Positions 37,071-51,200 of a stretch of DNA of 64,000 nt are shown in pieces (position 1 is the first letter of the stretch; the number at the start of each line of letters is the position of its first letter). The stretch covers positions 18,796,673-18,860,672 of the forward strand of contig CM033115.1 of the NCBI GenBank assembly GCA_019321725.1, read 5' to 3'. The notes under the pieces were generated by a model. That model had not been told where the DNA came from, searched no databases, and worked only from the letters and a program-made list of their open reading frames with translations. This DNA comes from Paulownia fortunei (taxonomy: Eukaryota > Streptophyta > Magnoliopsida > Lamiales > Paulowniaceae). A program made the position numbers and the translations under genes.

Positions 37071-38585
37071 CTAAGGCCATAGATTTGGAACAATCTTCTG
37101 ATAAAGGCCAATGTCCATTCCATTGTAAGCAATGGGAGCATACATCCACAGATCATCCGAACTTAGTAACTGCAAACAAGAAAACACAAACTTAGGTTCG
37201 ACGTGTAATAAAATCCAATCATGATCTAATAGCATCAAAGATGAACTCAGAAGGTTATTCTCCAAACTGGATGACAATGTTAGAGAAATGTACCTTGATC
37301 TGAAGCTGTAAAAACTTTACGTATTGGACGGCCTCTTCCAGCATTGTGCTAATGTCAACCTGATGCAACCCATTGCAAAGTTTCTGTTATGATCTGATAG
37401 AAACTTTATAGAATTGAACAGCATAGTCAAATGAAAGTTACTAATGATGTTTACCTTTGTTCCGTTGGGAACAAGATTCTGCAAGATCCTCAATCTCTCA
37501 TTAATTCTTTCTCTTCTTTTCTGAGAAATGACAAAAATTTGCATCAGATTAGGCTATATGCATTCATGAGGAAAAGGACATTTTGAAAATAGTAATTAAG
37601 GGCAAGTTTTTACCCTTGCATAAAGGCTTTGGGGATCAGTTGCAGGACCCCTGGGGGCCTTTGCTTTCCCGTTCGAGGCCGATCCTTTGGATTCAGAAGT
37701 TGACCCTCCATTCAGGTCTTGTGAAGCATTAGAATCCTCCTCCTCAGAGCTGCAAGTGCTTGAGCTCTGTCCATTTCCTCCAGTATTGTTCACTTCTTCA
37801 TCATTGCTAATTTGAATAGCTTTCTTGTTCTTTTTCGACTGTGTATTCTTCTTGTTTTTCTGTGCCTGTATCAAGCAATCATAATCCATGAGATACAGAG
37901 ATGCATAGATAAACACTGTTGGAAAAATAATACTAATCAAATTTCGTATACTTACATCTCTAGAAACCCGAGGTTTTTTCTTAGGACTTTGAGATGAATT
38001 ATCCTCCGAGGATTGGAGAGCATGTCCCTTACCCTGTGCATGAATGCCTGGTGTCTCATACTTCCTCTTGAGCTGCATTTCCCTGCAAGAATCAACGGTT
38101 TCTGCAGTCTGAATTCCTGCATTGCCCAGTTGCTCATTCCACATTTCTTCTTTCAACTGGAGAATTTCTTCCATCACATCATCAGGGAAAACCGGCACCA
38201 TTAAGCTATCATTTTTGCTGTCCACAGGGAAGCAAAAATCTATGGACTCAAATGTGTTGGTTGTTACATCAGGAAGAAAACTAACACCATTAGCAGCCTG
38301 GAGGTGGTTTTCGTCGGCCCGACTGGTGATCTCAATTTCACTGCTGTTGCTACTTTCTTGTGAAACACAGTAGAAGTTAGTGTCAAGAGTATCAGAGGGG
38401 AAAAACAAACTTCCATCAACTCCAGCCACATTCTCACCAGCAGCCAAGAAAGTAGATGGGATTTCGCAGTGATTTGAAAACAGGTTACTGCCATCAAAAT
38501 GCAGTGGGAAATCTGAATCCTCACAGGAAAACATTCTGCTCAATGACTCCCATTCTTCATCAAGAAAAGCTCCAATAGCCTCCAT
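37071..38585 (-). CDS. bHLH transcription factor, RSL class II (RSL2/RSL4-like)
   Basis: Five exons, read leftward: 38585-37956, 37865-37614, 37520-37455, 37359-37294 and 37169-37071, all with GT-AG introns, give 370 aa. The N-terminus is acidic (MEAIGAFLDEEWESLSRMF). A Ser/Glu-rich linker (SSSTCSSEEEDSNASQD) precedes a basic block (about residues 275-300). The bHLH domain spans about 288-340 (TDPQSLYAR, then KRRERINERLRILQNLVPNG, then VDISTMLEEAVQYVKFLQLQ) and the C-terminal signature LLSSDDLWMYAPIAYNGMDI follows. That signature is specific to group VIIIc. Family knowledge: RSL2 and RSL4 are nuclear regulators of root-hair growth downstream of RHD6/RSL1 and auxin. The short tail after the signature (GLYQKIVPNLWP) differs from the GLDLKL-type tail I associate with RSL4, so exact orthology within the class is open. 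No frame damage is seen. Confidence 0.93.
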
Positions 38586-38707
38586 TTCTTTTTCTGTATT
38601 TGGAGAAAGGAAGCAGAAAGAAGAGAAGGTTTAGGAATTTGCTTTTCTGATAGTGAACTTGCTATATAGCTAATACAGGCCTGGAAATAACATAAAATTC
38701 AGCATCA

Positions 38708-38715
38708 TATTTATA
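38708..38715 (-). promoter_or_regulatory. Probable TATA box of the bHLH gene
   Basis: Read on the minus strand this is TATAAATA, 123 bases upstream of the bHLH start codon. It is a good match to the plant TATA consensus at a plausible distance for a short leader. Confidence 0.5.
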
Positions 38716-39086
38716 CCCAAGCCATGGGAGAAAGAATGGCAGTGAGGATTGACTTCATTTTTCTATTGATTTATTTGCAATACCAAATTATATTTAAAAG
38801 GGTTTGGTCCCAGTTCTTTGTAACTAACCTCAAGAGTCCACTGTGGGGCCAAAAACAGGCCAAGTACAACTCATAAGGGGGACCAAAGTACATGCAATTA
38901 TAGTCTTTAAAAAAAAACTTGGGCTTAACCACCTTAAGACTTGCTAAAATTGTAATAGGAACTGATGAGAAAATGTTAACTGTATAGAACTAATCATTTG
39001 GTGGTGACTTACAATGATTTATCAACACTGTTAATATGATAATGTGGTTTGGTGAATGAGAGTGAGGGTTGAAAAGAAAAAAAAAA

Positions 39087-39104
39087 GAGAGAGAGAGAGA
39101 GAGA
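39087..39104. repeat. GA microsatellite
   Basis: Nine GA units follow an A-rich tract about 500 bases upstream of the bHLH gene. Confidence 0.9.
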
Positions 39105-39992
39105 AATTTTGTACTTGAATTGGCAGAACGTGGAATTAGTTGGTGTTTGTGGGATAAAGAAAATGAATCAGAAAGACGGCCTTGTGATCGTGAGGGGATG
39201 AGTATGGCATTCTCCTAAAGCAGTGGAAGCCCGACAGTTTAACCGATGAACTCGGTCTTTGTCGACCTCGGATAGCCTTAACCTAACCTATGCATAGGCT
39301 AATTTCAACTTTAAAAAGGAAATGAACTCTCTTACATTCCAATTTTCGTATATTAGAAAAAGAATTTAAATTTGAATTTGAATAAATTATTTGAAAAAAT
39401 AATTTTAAATGACTTCAATATAAAATAAATTTAAAATTCATTATCATGATTCAAATATCAATTTGAAATAAGAGTTTAAAATTTTAAAATTTATTATATC
39501 ATGAGATTATTTAAAAAAGATTAATAAAATTTTCGTTATAAATTTGAAATCAATAATTTCAAATCTATTAATTCAAATGAAACATTAAATTATCAAGATG
39601 AAATGAATTTTATACAAGATTGCTAATCTCTTGAAATGTTTCAATAAACTTTATTCAAAGTATGAACAAATAAATAAGTTTTGATATAAGTTTCATGTTT
39701 TATGAAATATGTTCAACTTTAACTCATTAAATTAGTTTGTGAACTAATCTCAAGCAAGATTTTAGGAAGCATAATTTTGAGTGCACTAATTTGTTTATCA
39801 ATTCCATATTTACAAAACATATTGAATTTATTCGTTATTTGAAAAGAAAATGTAAGAACCAATGCTACAAGATACTGCGATAACAATAATGTTTTTCAAA
39901 ATTTTAAATTATACAACAGTCCAAACACCATATTTTGACTATCACCCCACTATTAGAAGAACTAATGTCATACATTTCCACCCAAAATCTTA

Positions 39993-40029
39993 TTGCTATT
40001 AATTTTGTGAGAACTATTATTATGATAAA
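39993..40029. repeat. CACTA-related repeat remnant
   Basis: The sequence TTGCTATTAATTTTGTGAGA and the following ACTATTATTATGATAAA match 4385-4422 with only a few differences. A CACCCCACTATTAGAAGAAC segment lies just upstream (39942-39961), loosely like a decayed CACTA terminus. Confidence 0.35.
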
Positions 40030-43000
40030 TTTAAAATTTTCTGTAATATAATTAGCGAAAATTTTGACATTATTTAAGTAGGATATATAAGTTGATGATG
40101 CATTGCAAATTATTATCTCATTTCCATGACAAGAGTATCGGCTTCAATACTTCTTTATAAGATTTTCACAAACACCCATGCTAGAAATTATTTACTATGT
40201 GGTTAAAAAATGTTGGTGGACATAGTTATATTAACAGAAACAATCAATTTCAATTTTTTTTTAATTAAATGAAAAGGAATAAGTGTTTTGGGGAAGCACA
40301 ACAATATATATGACAAGAAGCAATTCCCAGCTGTGATATCTTCTTTGTTCTTGGTTTTTAAGATTAATTAGAAACACGACTTTCAATCCTTGAAAAGCCC
40401 TTGTCCTTTGAGGTTACCTGAACTTAGTCATTTGTTGCCAATTTTCTCACCTTTGATTCCGCCGTTTCTCCCGCTTCACCCCTACGCGTGGGATAGAGAC
40501 TCTTCCCATTAATGTACCATCCCATGTACAATATTTATCAAAAATTCTTTTTTTTTTTTTAAATTTCTTTTTGATATATCACACTATGGTATGAATTTTT
40601 AGTATTTTTTTTTAATTTGTTCGAGGTGGTAGGTTTTATAATATCCTTGTTAATACGTGGCAATTTTGTGAGTGCTTCTTTTTATTAATTCTTGAGATAG
40701 CCTAGTACGTGCATTGATCCTTTTCATTCAATTAAGGAGTACTTTTGTTTCCTATAAATGTTTTCAATTTATGAATATATGAGATCTTGGCAATTAATAA
40801 AGTCACTCTGGAAATCTCAAGAAATTATGCTCTTATTTTATTAGTTCATTCAACTTAATGACTTTCTCAATCTTATACCAAATCTCATTAATAGGATCAC
40901 CCATTTTTTTTATCTTTTTTTCTTTTGATATATGAAAAGCTAGGAATTGCCGACCAGCAATCCAACATAACAACTTCTTTGCGTGTAATAATAAGAATAT
41001 ATATTATTATGCAATATTTAAATTGAATCATAACTATTATTCATTACTAGTTCTAAAATGTTTAAATGATTATTATAATAAAAATGATTAATTCACGAAT
41101 TAAATATCTCTCGTTACCCATCAAAATGATATTCAAATTAAAAGCCTTAATAAAATATTACTACAAAATTAAAGATATCAAGTAATTAAGTATAAATTAA
41201 CAGCAATGATATAGTAGGAAATTTCTTTGGGTGGGTTGCCACCGCCCATTGCACGATGTGTATTCAACAAGAAAAATTATGATGAAATGCTTCTGAAAAA
41301 TGAAAGTTAGGGAATAAAATCTATTTCTATGTCCATACAGTGTAGAGATTTATAAAAACCTTAAAAATCAGATTTTGTTGTGTCTTGAAATTCTAAAATT
41401 TCTTAAAAAATAAAAATAAAAATGGGTTTTTGGCCTGCTTTGCACGACTGGGTTTTAGGGCATATTTTTGGGTGTTGTGGGGGGATTCCCATATATCCCA
41501 GGTTAGCACCTTAAAATTAAAATGTCCATGGATGAGCATGAACTAAGAATGACAGCTAATCTTTGTCCTCTCAAACTACCAAACTATATACCCAACATAA
41601 AAATAAGCCACGTGAACTCAGGAGGTGAGGCCACGTATGGTACTTATTATTCTCTTCCCATATCCTAATTATGGATTTTTCTATTTTATTTTTTAATTTA
41701 GTGACAGAATTGAAGTCCCACAAAAAAAATCAAAATTTCTTTTTTTGAGTTTAAAAAAAAATGTGGGTTTTATTATATTTTCATGATATCTTTTTCTATG
41801 TGATGAGGGGTGGTAAGTTCATAAGATGAAAAGATTAATTTGCCATTTTATAATAAGATAAATCAATATAAGGTCCGCGTATCAATTTTCGGATTAGACC
41901 CGACCCAAACCCTAATATGTTGAGACTCATATTTTCATTCACATAAAATGGACACTAATTTTGAACAAGATACAGCCACGTATAAAACAGAATATTATAA
42001 ATATGACTCAATTATAATATTAAAGGTTTACTATTAATAAAATTATAAATATTTTTTTTTTATATCCTTTCGATTTTATTGACCCCTCTATTTTAACTTA
42101 GGCATCATAGAATTATAATTGGGAACACTTAGTTAGAAGTCACCCAATCTCTTTGTATTCAATAGACGAAAATTGAAGATATAAGAGTTCGCGAGGTCTT
42201 GCCCATCCCACCTGATCAAGATCGAGATCAGTAAGTTGAGATCTATTTTTAGGTACTAGATCACTATGTATTTATAAATTTGATATGTTAAGATAATGGA
42301 TGTTTCGCAAAATTCATTTTATGAGTAAAAATATATAGTAAATTGTTTAACTGATGAAAATTTGAAGTGCTGCATAATTTAAAGGTAAAGATATGTAAAC
42401 TGTAAAAATAAGATTATATAAAATTCTTTAAAGAAAAACAAAGGTAACTCTATTGTAATTTTTAAGTATTTAATAAAGTGAGTAAGAAAAAGAAAATAAT
42501 CTCTAAATTGTATACAACTAATCTCATTGAGCAAATCATTTTTTTTTTCAAAACATGTATAGTTTAAAATAAACAAAATATTAAATTTTGCTGATATCTT
42601 TTTCAGAATAGTGTTCTTAGCATTTAAGTTAACTAACAGAATTTTTCCAAAATTATAATCATTACCTACCTTATTGATAACTATGGTGGTTTAAATATAG
42701 GCCTGTCAACCAGACTCAAAGGGAGGCCTCTCTGACCCTTATAATTGAATATTATGTTAAGATGTTGGGACAATGAATGTTGTATTGTAGCTTTTTAATT
42801 GAATATTCACTCGCAGGCTTTTAATTGACTATGAACTCTATATAAAAGTTAATCTTCTAATCCTCTATTTATATATTATCCAATTTCAATATTTGTTTTA
42901 GCGAAAATTTTTCGTTGTTTGTTTGGGTACTATTTAAATGTGATAATAAAGTCTTAGACATATATATAATAATATTATAAATTAAAATTCTACATCACCA

Positions 43001-43506
43001 TATGTAATTTAACGATCTATAATTTCATCATGTATATTTTGATGATCCACAAACCCACTTGAATAACATTCAAATAAATAGTGTAACTCAAAAAACATGT
43101 GCATATAATAAAATCATAAAATAAAATATCGATATCCTAATTTAACGATAACGTTCAAATAAGTGATATATCACGAGTCAATAACTCAAAGAATTGCATT
43201 CACAATACTAATTTCAATTAATTGGGTATCCCATTATACTGATCTAAGTGCTAAAGATAATATCTAAGTACGAAGAATTCAACAGGGAAACTATAGTTTG
43301 CACTAGTAACCATCTATTTATTATTTACAAATTTATTGCATTTTTATAAATATTGCTTTGCAATGCAGCTCTCAGTTTATGCTTAATAAGAAATCTAATT
43401 AAGTTGGCTTAGTGTATGCATCGATCCAAGGAATGATTCAAAAAAGGGGGAACTAAAAAATGTGGATTAATATTTTTGGACCATTTTGAATGGTGAATTG
43501 AAAAAT

Positions 43507-43533
43507 AATATATATATATATATATATATATAT
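43507..43533. repeat. TA microsatellite
   Basis: About 13 consecutive TA units lie in AT-rich intergenic DNA. Confidence 0.9.
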
Positions 43534-43878
43534 TTCTAACGTTGAATATTTACACTATAAGAGAACGTTAAACCTAATCACATTGCATAAAAAAGAATGC
43601 ATGAAGTTAAAAAATATATTAAATTATCAAAAAAGAAAAAAAAGAACTACGTTGTATAGTGTAAGTTTGATTATACAAAAATCACATCAAACTCCAATAA
43701 TTATACAATTAATATTGATAATAAGTCCACTTATCCGACTAACACGTATTAAGACTTAAAATCATAATTAAATTTGTGATAGTGACTGCATTTGACGTTA
43801 ATTAAAAATAATAATATAAACATTTATTTGTTTATTCTCTCCAATGACTTCTCTAAGCACTTAAGAGCTGGAACTAGA

Positions 43879-43941
43879 GTCTTAAGGCCATATTTATTAA
43901 AATATATAAAGTCGTAAGGCCATATTTAATAGAATATAAAA
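43879..43941. repeat. 32-base tandem pair
   Basis: Adjacent copies at 43879-43910 and 43911-43941 share TAAGGCCATATTTA and an ATATAAA-type end, with a few differences. No gene is affected. Confidence 0.75.
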
Positions 43942-45675
43942 ATTCAATTTTTTTAAATTTTGTTATCTTTTGGTACCAGCTTTACAGTAGTTCTACACTC
44001 AGCATGGCTTCTCTTATTTTTAAAGAATTTTCAGCAGGTAATTAGGCAATATAAAAATATTAATTTTGCTATTAGGTGGTGCAGAGATAGGTTTACCCTC
44101 TTAAAAATAGTTTTCGTTAGTTTGGTTAAAGCCATCATTTTCAATTAACTAATTATAGACTTAGAAGTCAATACCCTTTTAGATTTATTATCAGATGAGT
44201 AAAATATAATTTTCAAATGAAGAATAAGAAATTGAGTTTCCCAAACTTAAAAAACATTTTACATATTATTGTGGGCCAAAAAAGGTATAAAAAAAAGGTT
44301 ACAAATTATTGTATTATATTTTCACTACTATTAACTATATTTCTAATTTACTACCTATAATATTTTTTTGTTGAATTTCTTCCACTTACTAAAAAATAAT
44401 TTATTTGTAAATGCCATTACAATGCCTATTCTATACGTTTCTTTTTTCTAACAGTTTAAACGGGTGAAGGCAAAGAAACAAAAAATAAAAAATAAAAAAA
44501 TGGAAAAGCCAATTAACAATGTTGATTATTAATTAAATATACAAAAAGCATAATATATGGGGTCATTCTACATTTTCAATACGGCTATAGATGGTATAAA
44601 ATATGTTATTTATTTATTTATTTTGTCTGTTGGCTGACTTATATAGACTACATAAATCAACAGCACATGTATGATTAATGCACTCGAAGGTCCAAGGCTC
44701 AAGAGATAATGATATTTTATTTCTCTCTTCCTATTTATTTAATTAATGTTAATTATGATGATGATGATGATATCCATAGTTTAATTAAAACTACAGTTTT
44801 ATAAACTACAAGAGCATGTGTCAAGGACAGTACAATTAATGTAAAATTATTATTTATTTATATTAATCTTATATTCTCTTTCAGTTTGACCTTTTTAACA
44901 TCACAAAGTCTAATAACTCGAAGCATAATGGAGAAATAAATGCGCGTTCTTTAATTTCTTTTTTATAAATTAATTGCATGTTATGCTCGGATTAATACTT
45001 TTTGTTCGTAGAGTATTAAGGAAAAAATTAATATGCTTTTTATATTGATGTTTGTGCTATCGTATATACGTATTGCATTCTTAAAAAGTCAAAATAATAC
45101 GTCAAATATTAATACAATAAATACAACTCTTTTATTTTAATAAAATTTTTAATTACACAAAGTTGAATAATTTCGTTTATTTTTTCATATCAAAATCTAG
45201 GATTGATCAATTCAACTCTCAAGGCCATTTGACGAGTATGATATATTTATTTATTAAATGAATTACGAACTTTCTTCATTTTTTCTCTTAGAAATTTAAG
45301 AGCACATCAAATTTTCATTGCGATAGCTTGTCAAACAGCAGCTATAAAATAAAAATAAAAAATATCAATTTACAAAGAATCAACAATATGGAAGCTTTGA
45401 CATAATGAACATCTTCAAATGAAAATGATGACGAGATTGCAATGCCATGAAATTATTTTATAATTATGAGATTTTAAATTTGAGTTCCTAAGTTTGAATA
45501 TTTGCCGAATTTCATATTAATATTTTGTAGTTTATATGGATATTGTTACATAATTATTTATTGTACTCAATTAATTGTTACAATTATCCTGATGCAGCGA
45601 TTTCACTTAATACATATATTACTCTCAAATATGAAGTCTTCTCGGCTTTTTTAACGTCTTTTTATACCAGCACTA

Positions 45676-45960
45676 AGAGGTTATTTGGTTAAATTTATTT
45701 TAAAAAAATTATAAATTTTAAAATTATCTTATAAGATGTTGGATTTTATTTTAAAATAAATTATTGAAGTGTTTGGACAAAATAAGAGTATAGAGTTTTT
45801 AAAACGTTAGTGATGATAATTTTTTAATTAAAATTATCAAAATTAAAAAAAAAATATTGAAATTAGATCTTATTTATTAAAAATAATTTATAATATTTGG
45901 GAGTTTATAAACTCTTTTATAAAAATCTTATCAAACATCCATAAACTCAACCAATCACCC
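45676..45960. mobile_element. AT-rich dispersed repeat, copy A (MITE-like)
   Basis: This segment parallels 57448-57840. Shared landmarks in order are GGTTAAATTTATTT, GATTTTATTTTAAAATAAATTA, AAACGTTAGTGATGA, AATTATCAAAATT, TTTATAAACTCTTTTA and CTTATCAAACATCC. Identity looks to be around two thirds by eye. Two diverged copies within 12 kb suggest a multicopy non-autonomous element. Confidence 0.5.
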
Positions 45961-47054
45961 TCTAAATCAAATTAATATGAGTGGTGTCATCTGGATTAGC
46001 CCTGTGATACTGGGTTTAAGTTGTTGGGCCGACCTATTAGAAAATATAGGGTAAGCTGATATGCATTAGCTGATTGGGCTGAGGCCCAATAGCTAATTAA
46101 GGTTAGGATGGATTGTTCAGGTTAAGTCTATCTTAGTTAATGATCAAAGGCCCAGGTGACTATTATCCATTGAGAGCTTGAGTCCTGGGAGCAAGGGATA
46201 TTAGGCATTCAAAACTCGCTACAATTCACATAATACTAATTTTTGTTGGACCAAAACCCAGCACCCATAACATTTATCTTGCAGGCATTCTCGAAAAGTA
46301 TTCAAGTTATCCATTAAGGAAGAACAAGAATTTGGGTTGTGACAAATTGGCACGCACCAATGAGAATCGAGGCATAACATTGATTACAATAGGTTTATTT
46401 TTTTTTAATTTTCTTTATGGAAGGGTTAAGAAGATTATCACATTCTAATATTAATCTATAATATAACATATTAAATTGAATAATCATGTATTACACATAA
46501 CAAATGAATATCAAATTGGACTGACAATTACATTACAATGGAGCCCACGACCAAATAATGAAAAGATTGGCAACTAGGATTCACTACAAGGTCACCCTAA
46601 AATATCGAGAACTTCAAGAGGTTGACCTAGTGGACTGGTGGAGGGGTTATGACACGTAAGATCAAGTGGTTTAAATTCTTTGGGCCAACCTGCAAAGAGT
46701 TTTCTTATGCGTCCCATAGTCCCTATGTACATGACCTGCTTTTTTGTTCAGACTAGTGTCATAAATTAGTTGGTCCAAACATACAACTTATGGAGGCATG
46801 TTTCCAATATCCGTGGTAGATGATTCTTGATACATTAAAAAATTAAATATCTTAAGGACAAACATAGTAATAACTGTCATTAGCTAAAAACTATGGTCTC
46901 TTTCTACATTGGGAAGCATGCATCATTACATAGTGATATACAGCAGAAATTTCCATTTCCCATTGGCTAACACCTTGTAGCCTAACCATCAATCTCTCCA
47001 ACAGAATAAAGGTTGAACTTCCAACGTTGAGCTTTTCATGCTTATGTTTTCTTC

Positions 47055-47288
47055 TTCATAACCCTGTTACTTTGTTGGAGTTTTAAATGTGAGGGAAAAA
47101 TAAATATAAAAAATCAAGAAAAGAAAAAGGTTTTCTTTCTCCAGTCGACCTAGGTATGCATAAAAAGTTCTTTTTCATAACCCTGTTACTTTGTTGGAGT
47201 TTTAAATGTGAGGGAAAAATAAAAATAAAAAATGAAGAAAAGAAGAAGGTTTTCTTTCTCCAGTCGACCTAGGTATGCATAAAAAGTT
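47055..47288. repeat. Recent two-copy tandem duplication, 119-base period
   Basis: Copies 47055-47169 and 47174-47288 both start TTCATAACCCTGTTACTTTG and end CCTAGGTATGCATAAAAAGTT. They differ at only about three positions in 115, so the duplication is young. No ORF crosses it. Confidence 0.9.
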
Positions 47289-47962
47289 TGTAGGAGAAAA
47301 TTCTTAAAGTTTATATAATTGTATAGATGAATTTCTGAAGCTTTAAAAATGAAAGACTTCTCCTTGTTGCTGTCTCCTTTTTTCTTAAGGAAATATATGG
47401 GTTACTCTTAAAAATACCAATGCAGCAAGTAGCAGCACTCTTATTTCAATTTATTTCCACGGTATTGCCCCTGTGCAGTGCCCAGTGAAAGAATTAGTCC
47501 ACTTCATACTAAAACAAGAACAAGCACATATTTGATTATGAGACATTAACTAGGATTCACTATCTTCATAGGTATTACCTCTTCTTTTATTTGAGTTGGT
47601 GCTAACATTGTTTTCATCTGTATGGATAATCGAATATCGATTTCAGGAGATTTTCACCACAAATCCGGAAACTTAAAGCCACCCTATACAAAATTGAGAT
47701 TAAACAAAACCAAACTTTTAAAAGTGGAAGGGGGTTATTTGGAGTGTAAACAGATTCCTTTTTTACTCCTGAAATAAAAAAATTTGTTTAACAAACTTAT
47801 GGGCTAGACTTCGGCTTTTTGGTGGGCCACACTGCTCAAGCCTTTGCCATAGTTTTGATGGCCCAAATAGTTTGTACCCTAGTTACATGAGATTTTTGGT
47901 GAGGTTGACTGGATTGGGTGGGCTGCAAACTGCTCTTAACAAGACTGGCAATATAATGAGCT

Positions 47963-47986
47963 AGAGAGAGAGAGAGAGAGAGAGAG
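47963..47986. repeat. AG microsatellite
   Basis: Twelve AG units lie about 225 bases past the APT stop codon, at or beyond the end of the APT transcript. Confidence 0.9.
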
Positions 47987-48210
47987 CTGTTGAAACATCA
48001 CAAATTTCAGTTGGTTTGTTGAATTAACAATTTGCAACGAGAAGAGGGTTTGGACATAATCACCCCAAAATACAAGCATTGTCTTTCCGCATACAATACT
48101 GGCATCTATTTGAATTTGTATATCCGGTGCAAAGGATCAAGCACAAGCTAACAACTCATCTATGAAAGCCAGATAAAATAGCAATTATTGTTGGCATAGA
48201 TTCTCTTCCC

Positions 48211-51200
48211 TCAAGTTGAGCTCACAAGAACAAACAGCGGCTTGTCCCCTAACTTGTCCCGACCCTGGAATGAAGGGAAAGCAGTCAGCCACAGACCAGC
48301 TACACTACTATGAAACTATCACACTGGATGCGAAGTATCTAACAATGGATACAGCAAGACAACTAAAGCTGCTTATATTTCGTGCAAATACTAAAGTTAG
48401 ATTCTGCAGACTGGAACCTAAAACAGGAAGGAACCATACACAAGCAACAGGTGCATGGCTAGTTGAAGGTCAGAAAAATGCAGGAATTCAACCCTGAGTG
48501 TTCATTTTCATCTCAACTCATGTCTGATAATTGAAACTTTAGAAATTAAAGCCCTCACCTTCTCATTGAGCCATTGAGAAAACACACACAAACGTCAATT
48601 GAATGGAGAAATAAGAAGCAAGTAAAATAGTTCGTTCTCATTCCAAAACAACTCCAGCTTAGTGGTTTTATGCTATATCCACTCCCTTAACCACCATTCC
48701 ATCACTTCTCTCTTTCCTCCCAGCTCTCCCCCTTTCATCATGACCGCCATTTTTTGTTACGACAGACTCTGTAAGTATACACTTCCCACGGCCATCCCTC
48801 AGGGGTATTCACCACTATATCTACCTCACCATCAGGACCATCATAACCAAGCTCGGAGAAACCAGTGAGCCATCAGCTAGTCACCAAAATCCACCACCTC
48901 CATAGCCTTTGGCTCAGTATATAACACCCATGCATACACCATTATCCCACCCTTGACCACCTCAAAAACCTTCTTGTTTAGCCACCAAACATCACTGCAA
49001 TACATACTTAATAGGGTCCTACTGAGCTTTCATTTTCATATTTATTTATACCGGATCAAGTGGGATTCTTTGGTACTCTAATATAAATCGAGCTTTGAGG
49101 ATGTGTCTATCATGCTCGTGCATTTGCCCACGCTTGTTGCGCCTTGTATTTTCTGAGTAATTGGTTAACTGGAAAAGGGTATGAGGGGTAGGTATATTGA
49201 GTGTGTAAGATTCTCCTCCTTTTTTGCATGAAATGTTTCATTCTCGCATCCTAAATACAACTTGACTAATATTCTCATAAATTTGTGGACAATAAACATT
49301 CAGATCTAAGAACTTGGATTACATCTAATTTCAACTACATAGGTAGGTTTACAATCAAATTCTGGCTGCAAAAGACAGACACTCTACCAGTGAACTTAGT
49401 AGAAACATGAGGTTTTTGTTATATACTACACTGTAATACTTGGCTGCAACTTAGGTCTGAGCGTATTAGCAGTAATTGCTATGTCTGACTATGCAAACTA
49501 CCATTAAAAAGTAGGAGATATGTTTCCTGAGAATGCAAGGAAATTAAAGATTTTAGCGATACCCTTCTAGGTAATTAGCGAATACCTTACAAGACAAATT
49601 TAATTATAAATGTCTTTAGTATTGCTTGATTGGGAGTGCAGTCTCATACCTTCAGTTCCGGCAGTTCAATAACACAAGCGCACTCAACCACATGGACTCC
49701 AACGCGCTCTGCAATAAAAATCTAAAACAGCTTAGACGTTTTCCAGTATCCAATAACATTATTTCGACTGGTCATTGTTAACTTAAAAATTTCTCCCTAG
49801 GAATTGGTACCTCTATAATTTAAGCAAGAACAATAGGAACTAACTATATTGCCTCCAGGCAAGCAGCTACAAGCAAAATTGGCGCCAACCACATATTCTT
49901 TTTAACAAAATAACACAAAACTCTAAATTAATCACCAACATAATGAAAAACTCAAAATGTTTATCAAACTAACATAATCATGTATGACATCAAGAATATG
50001 GCACCATGCCAGATTTCAAAATCAACTATGAAATTAGCCATTTAAATAAAGAAAAACTAAAAAAAAAAATCCCAAATTCTGCTTTTCCATGGCCAACTTC
50101 CATTTTATATCTAAATTAAAACTTCTAAACAAGAGTAGAGCAACAGATGTCAGACTCTAATGTTTTTCTTAAAAGGTATTTCTCTGAAGGAGCGCCAGTG
50201 TGGTTCATTTACAGACAAGATTTTGTCTATCTATAACTTTCGATGCATCATCTAAGAAGTTGGCAAAATAAATGTAATTTCGCTAAACCTATTCCCTATT
50301 CCAAAGAAATGTAATTTTCAGGAAACCATTCCTGAGTCCAGTGAAGGAGACAATACAAAAAATTCTTTCTTCAACAAAAGCAATGGTTTATTCTTTTGTT
50401 TAATAAACTCGAGAATTCCTCCTCTTCCATAAGATCAAATGCAACATAATGGAGTTGTGTTCAAATTCTTTGTTCTATACTCATTTGCTTGTATAAGCTC
50501 CCAAAAGCAACGATTTTTCACTATGTATGAATCAGTGCAGATTACACTAACTCAACCAAACAGGACACAGCACTTGCCAGATTGCATTGAGGCCATGAGG
50601 CACTTGGCACTTCAGAATACAATATAGCAAGTGGTTTGTGGTCTCCACGGCTCTTTTACACAACATGCAGCAATTAACATAAATTTTCTTCTTTTTCCTC
50701 AAGTTGTCTCCTATTAAAATGCTCTAATGTGCAGCTTACATGCAAAAGAGCTACTTTTCTAGGCCCTTTAGATTCCCAGATTTGCTACCATGGTATTGAG
50801 ATCACTGGCTCCCTATTTATAGTTTGATAAAAGGATTTAATAATAAACAGACCTTTTTGGGATTTTGTCCATCTCACGACATCACACCTTGGCTCCTTCC
50901 CAGTTTTGTATTACACACAAGATATTGAACGATTCAAGAGCATTGTTCATTTTTCGGTCTTGAAGCTTTCTTCTAAATGAAGGATTCCCCACAGTTTCTG
51001 ATCTTGTTCTATTAATTATTTCTCCAACTTTTCATTTTCGTTAACTGTGATTTCTTAAAGATTAGGAAACTCCTCTTTCATTGTTCATTTCCGGAACCTT
51101 ATTTTTCAGTTCTTCTTTTTAAATTAGTGATGCCCGATTTACAATTTTCAGATTTATCTTTAATATATTGTTTTGATGAAGTTGTGCATCTCATGCTTGA

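Larger units (their letters stand above)
38716..48210. other. Long intergenic stretch between the bHLH and APT genes
   Basis: No supportable gene is visible in about 9.5 kb. It holds GA and TA microsatellites, a CACTA-related remnant near 39993-40029, a 32-base tandem pair at 43879-43941, an AT-rich dispersed repeat at about 45676-45960 and a recent 119-base tandem duplication at 47055-47288. Near 48211 it reaches the end of the APT coding region, whose 3' UTR probably extends leftward to about 48000. Confidence 0.6.
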
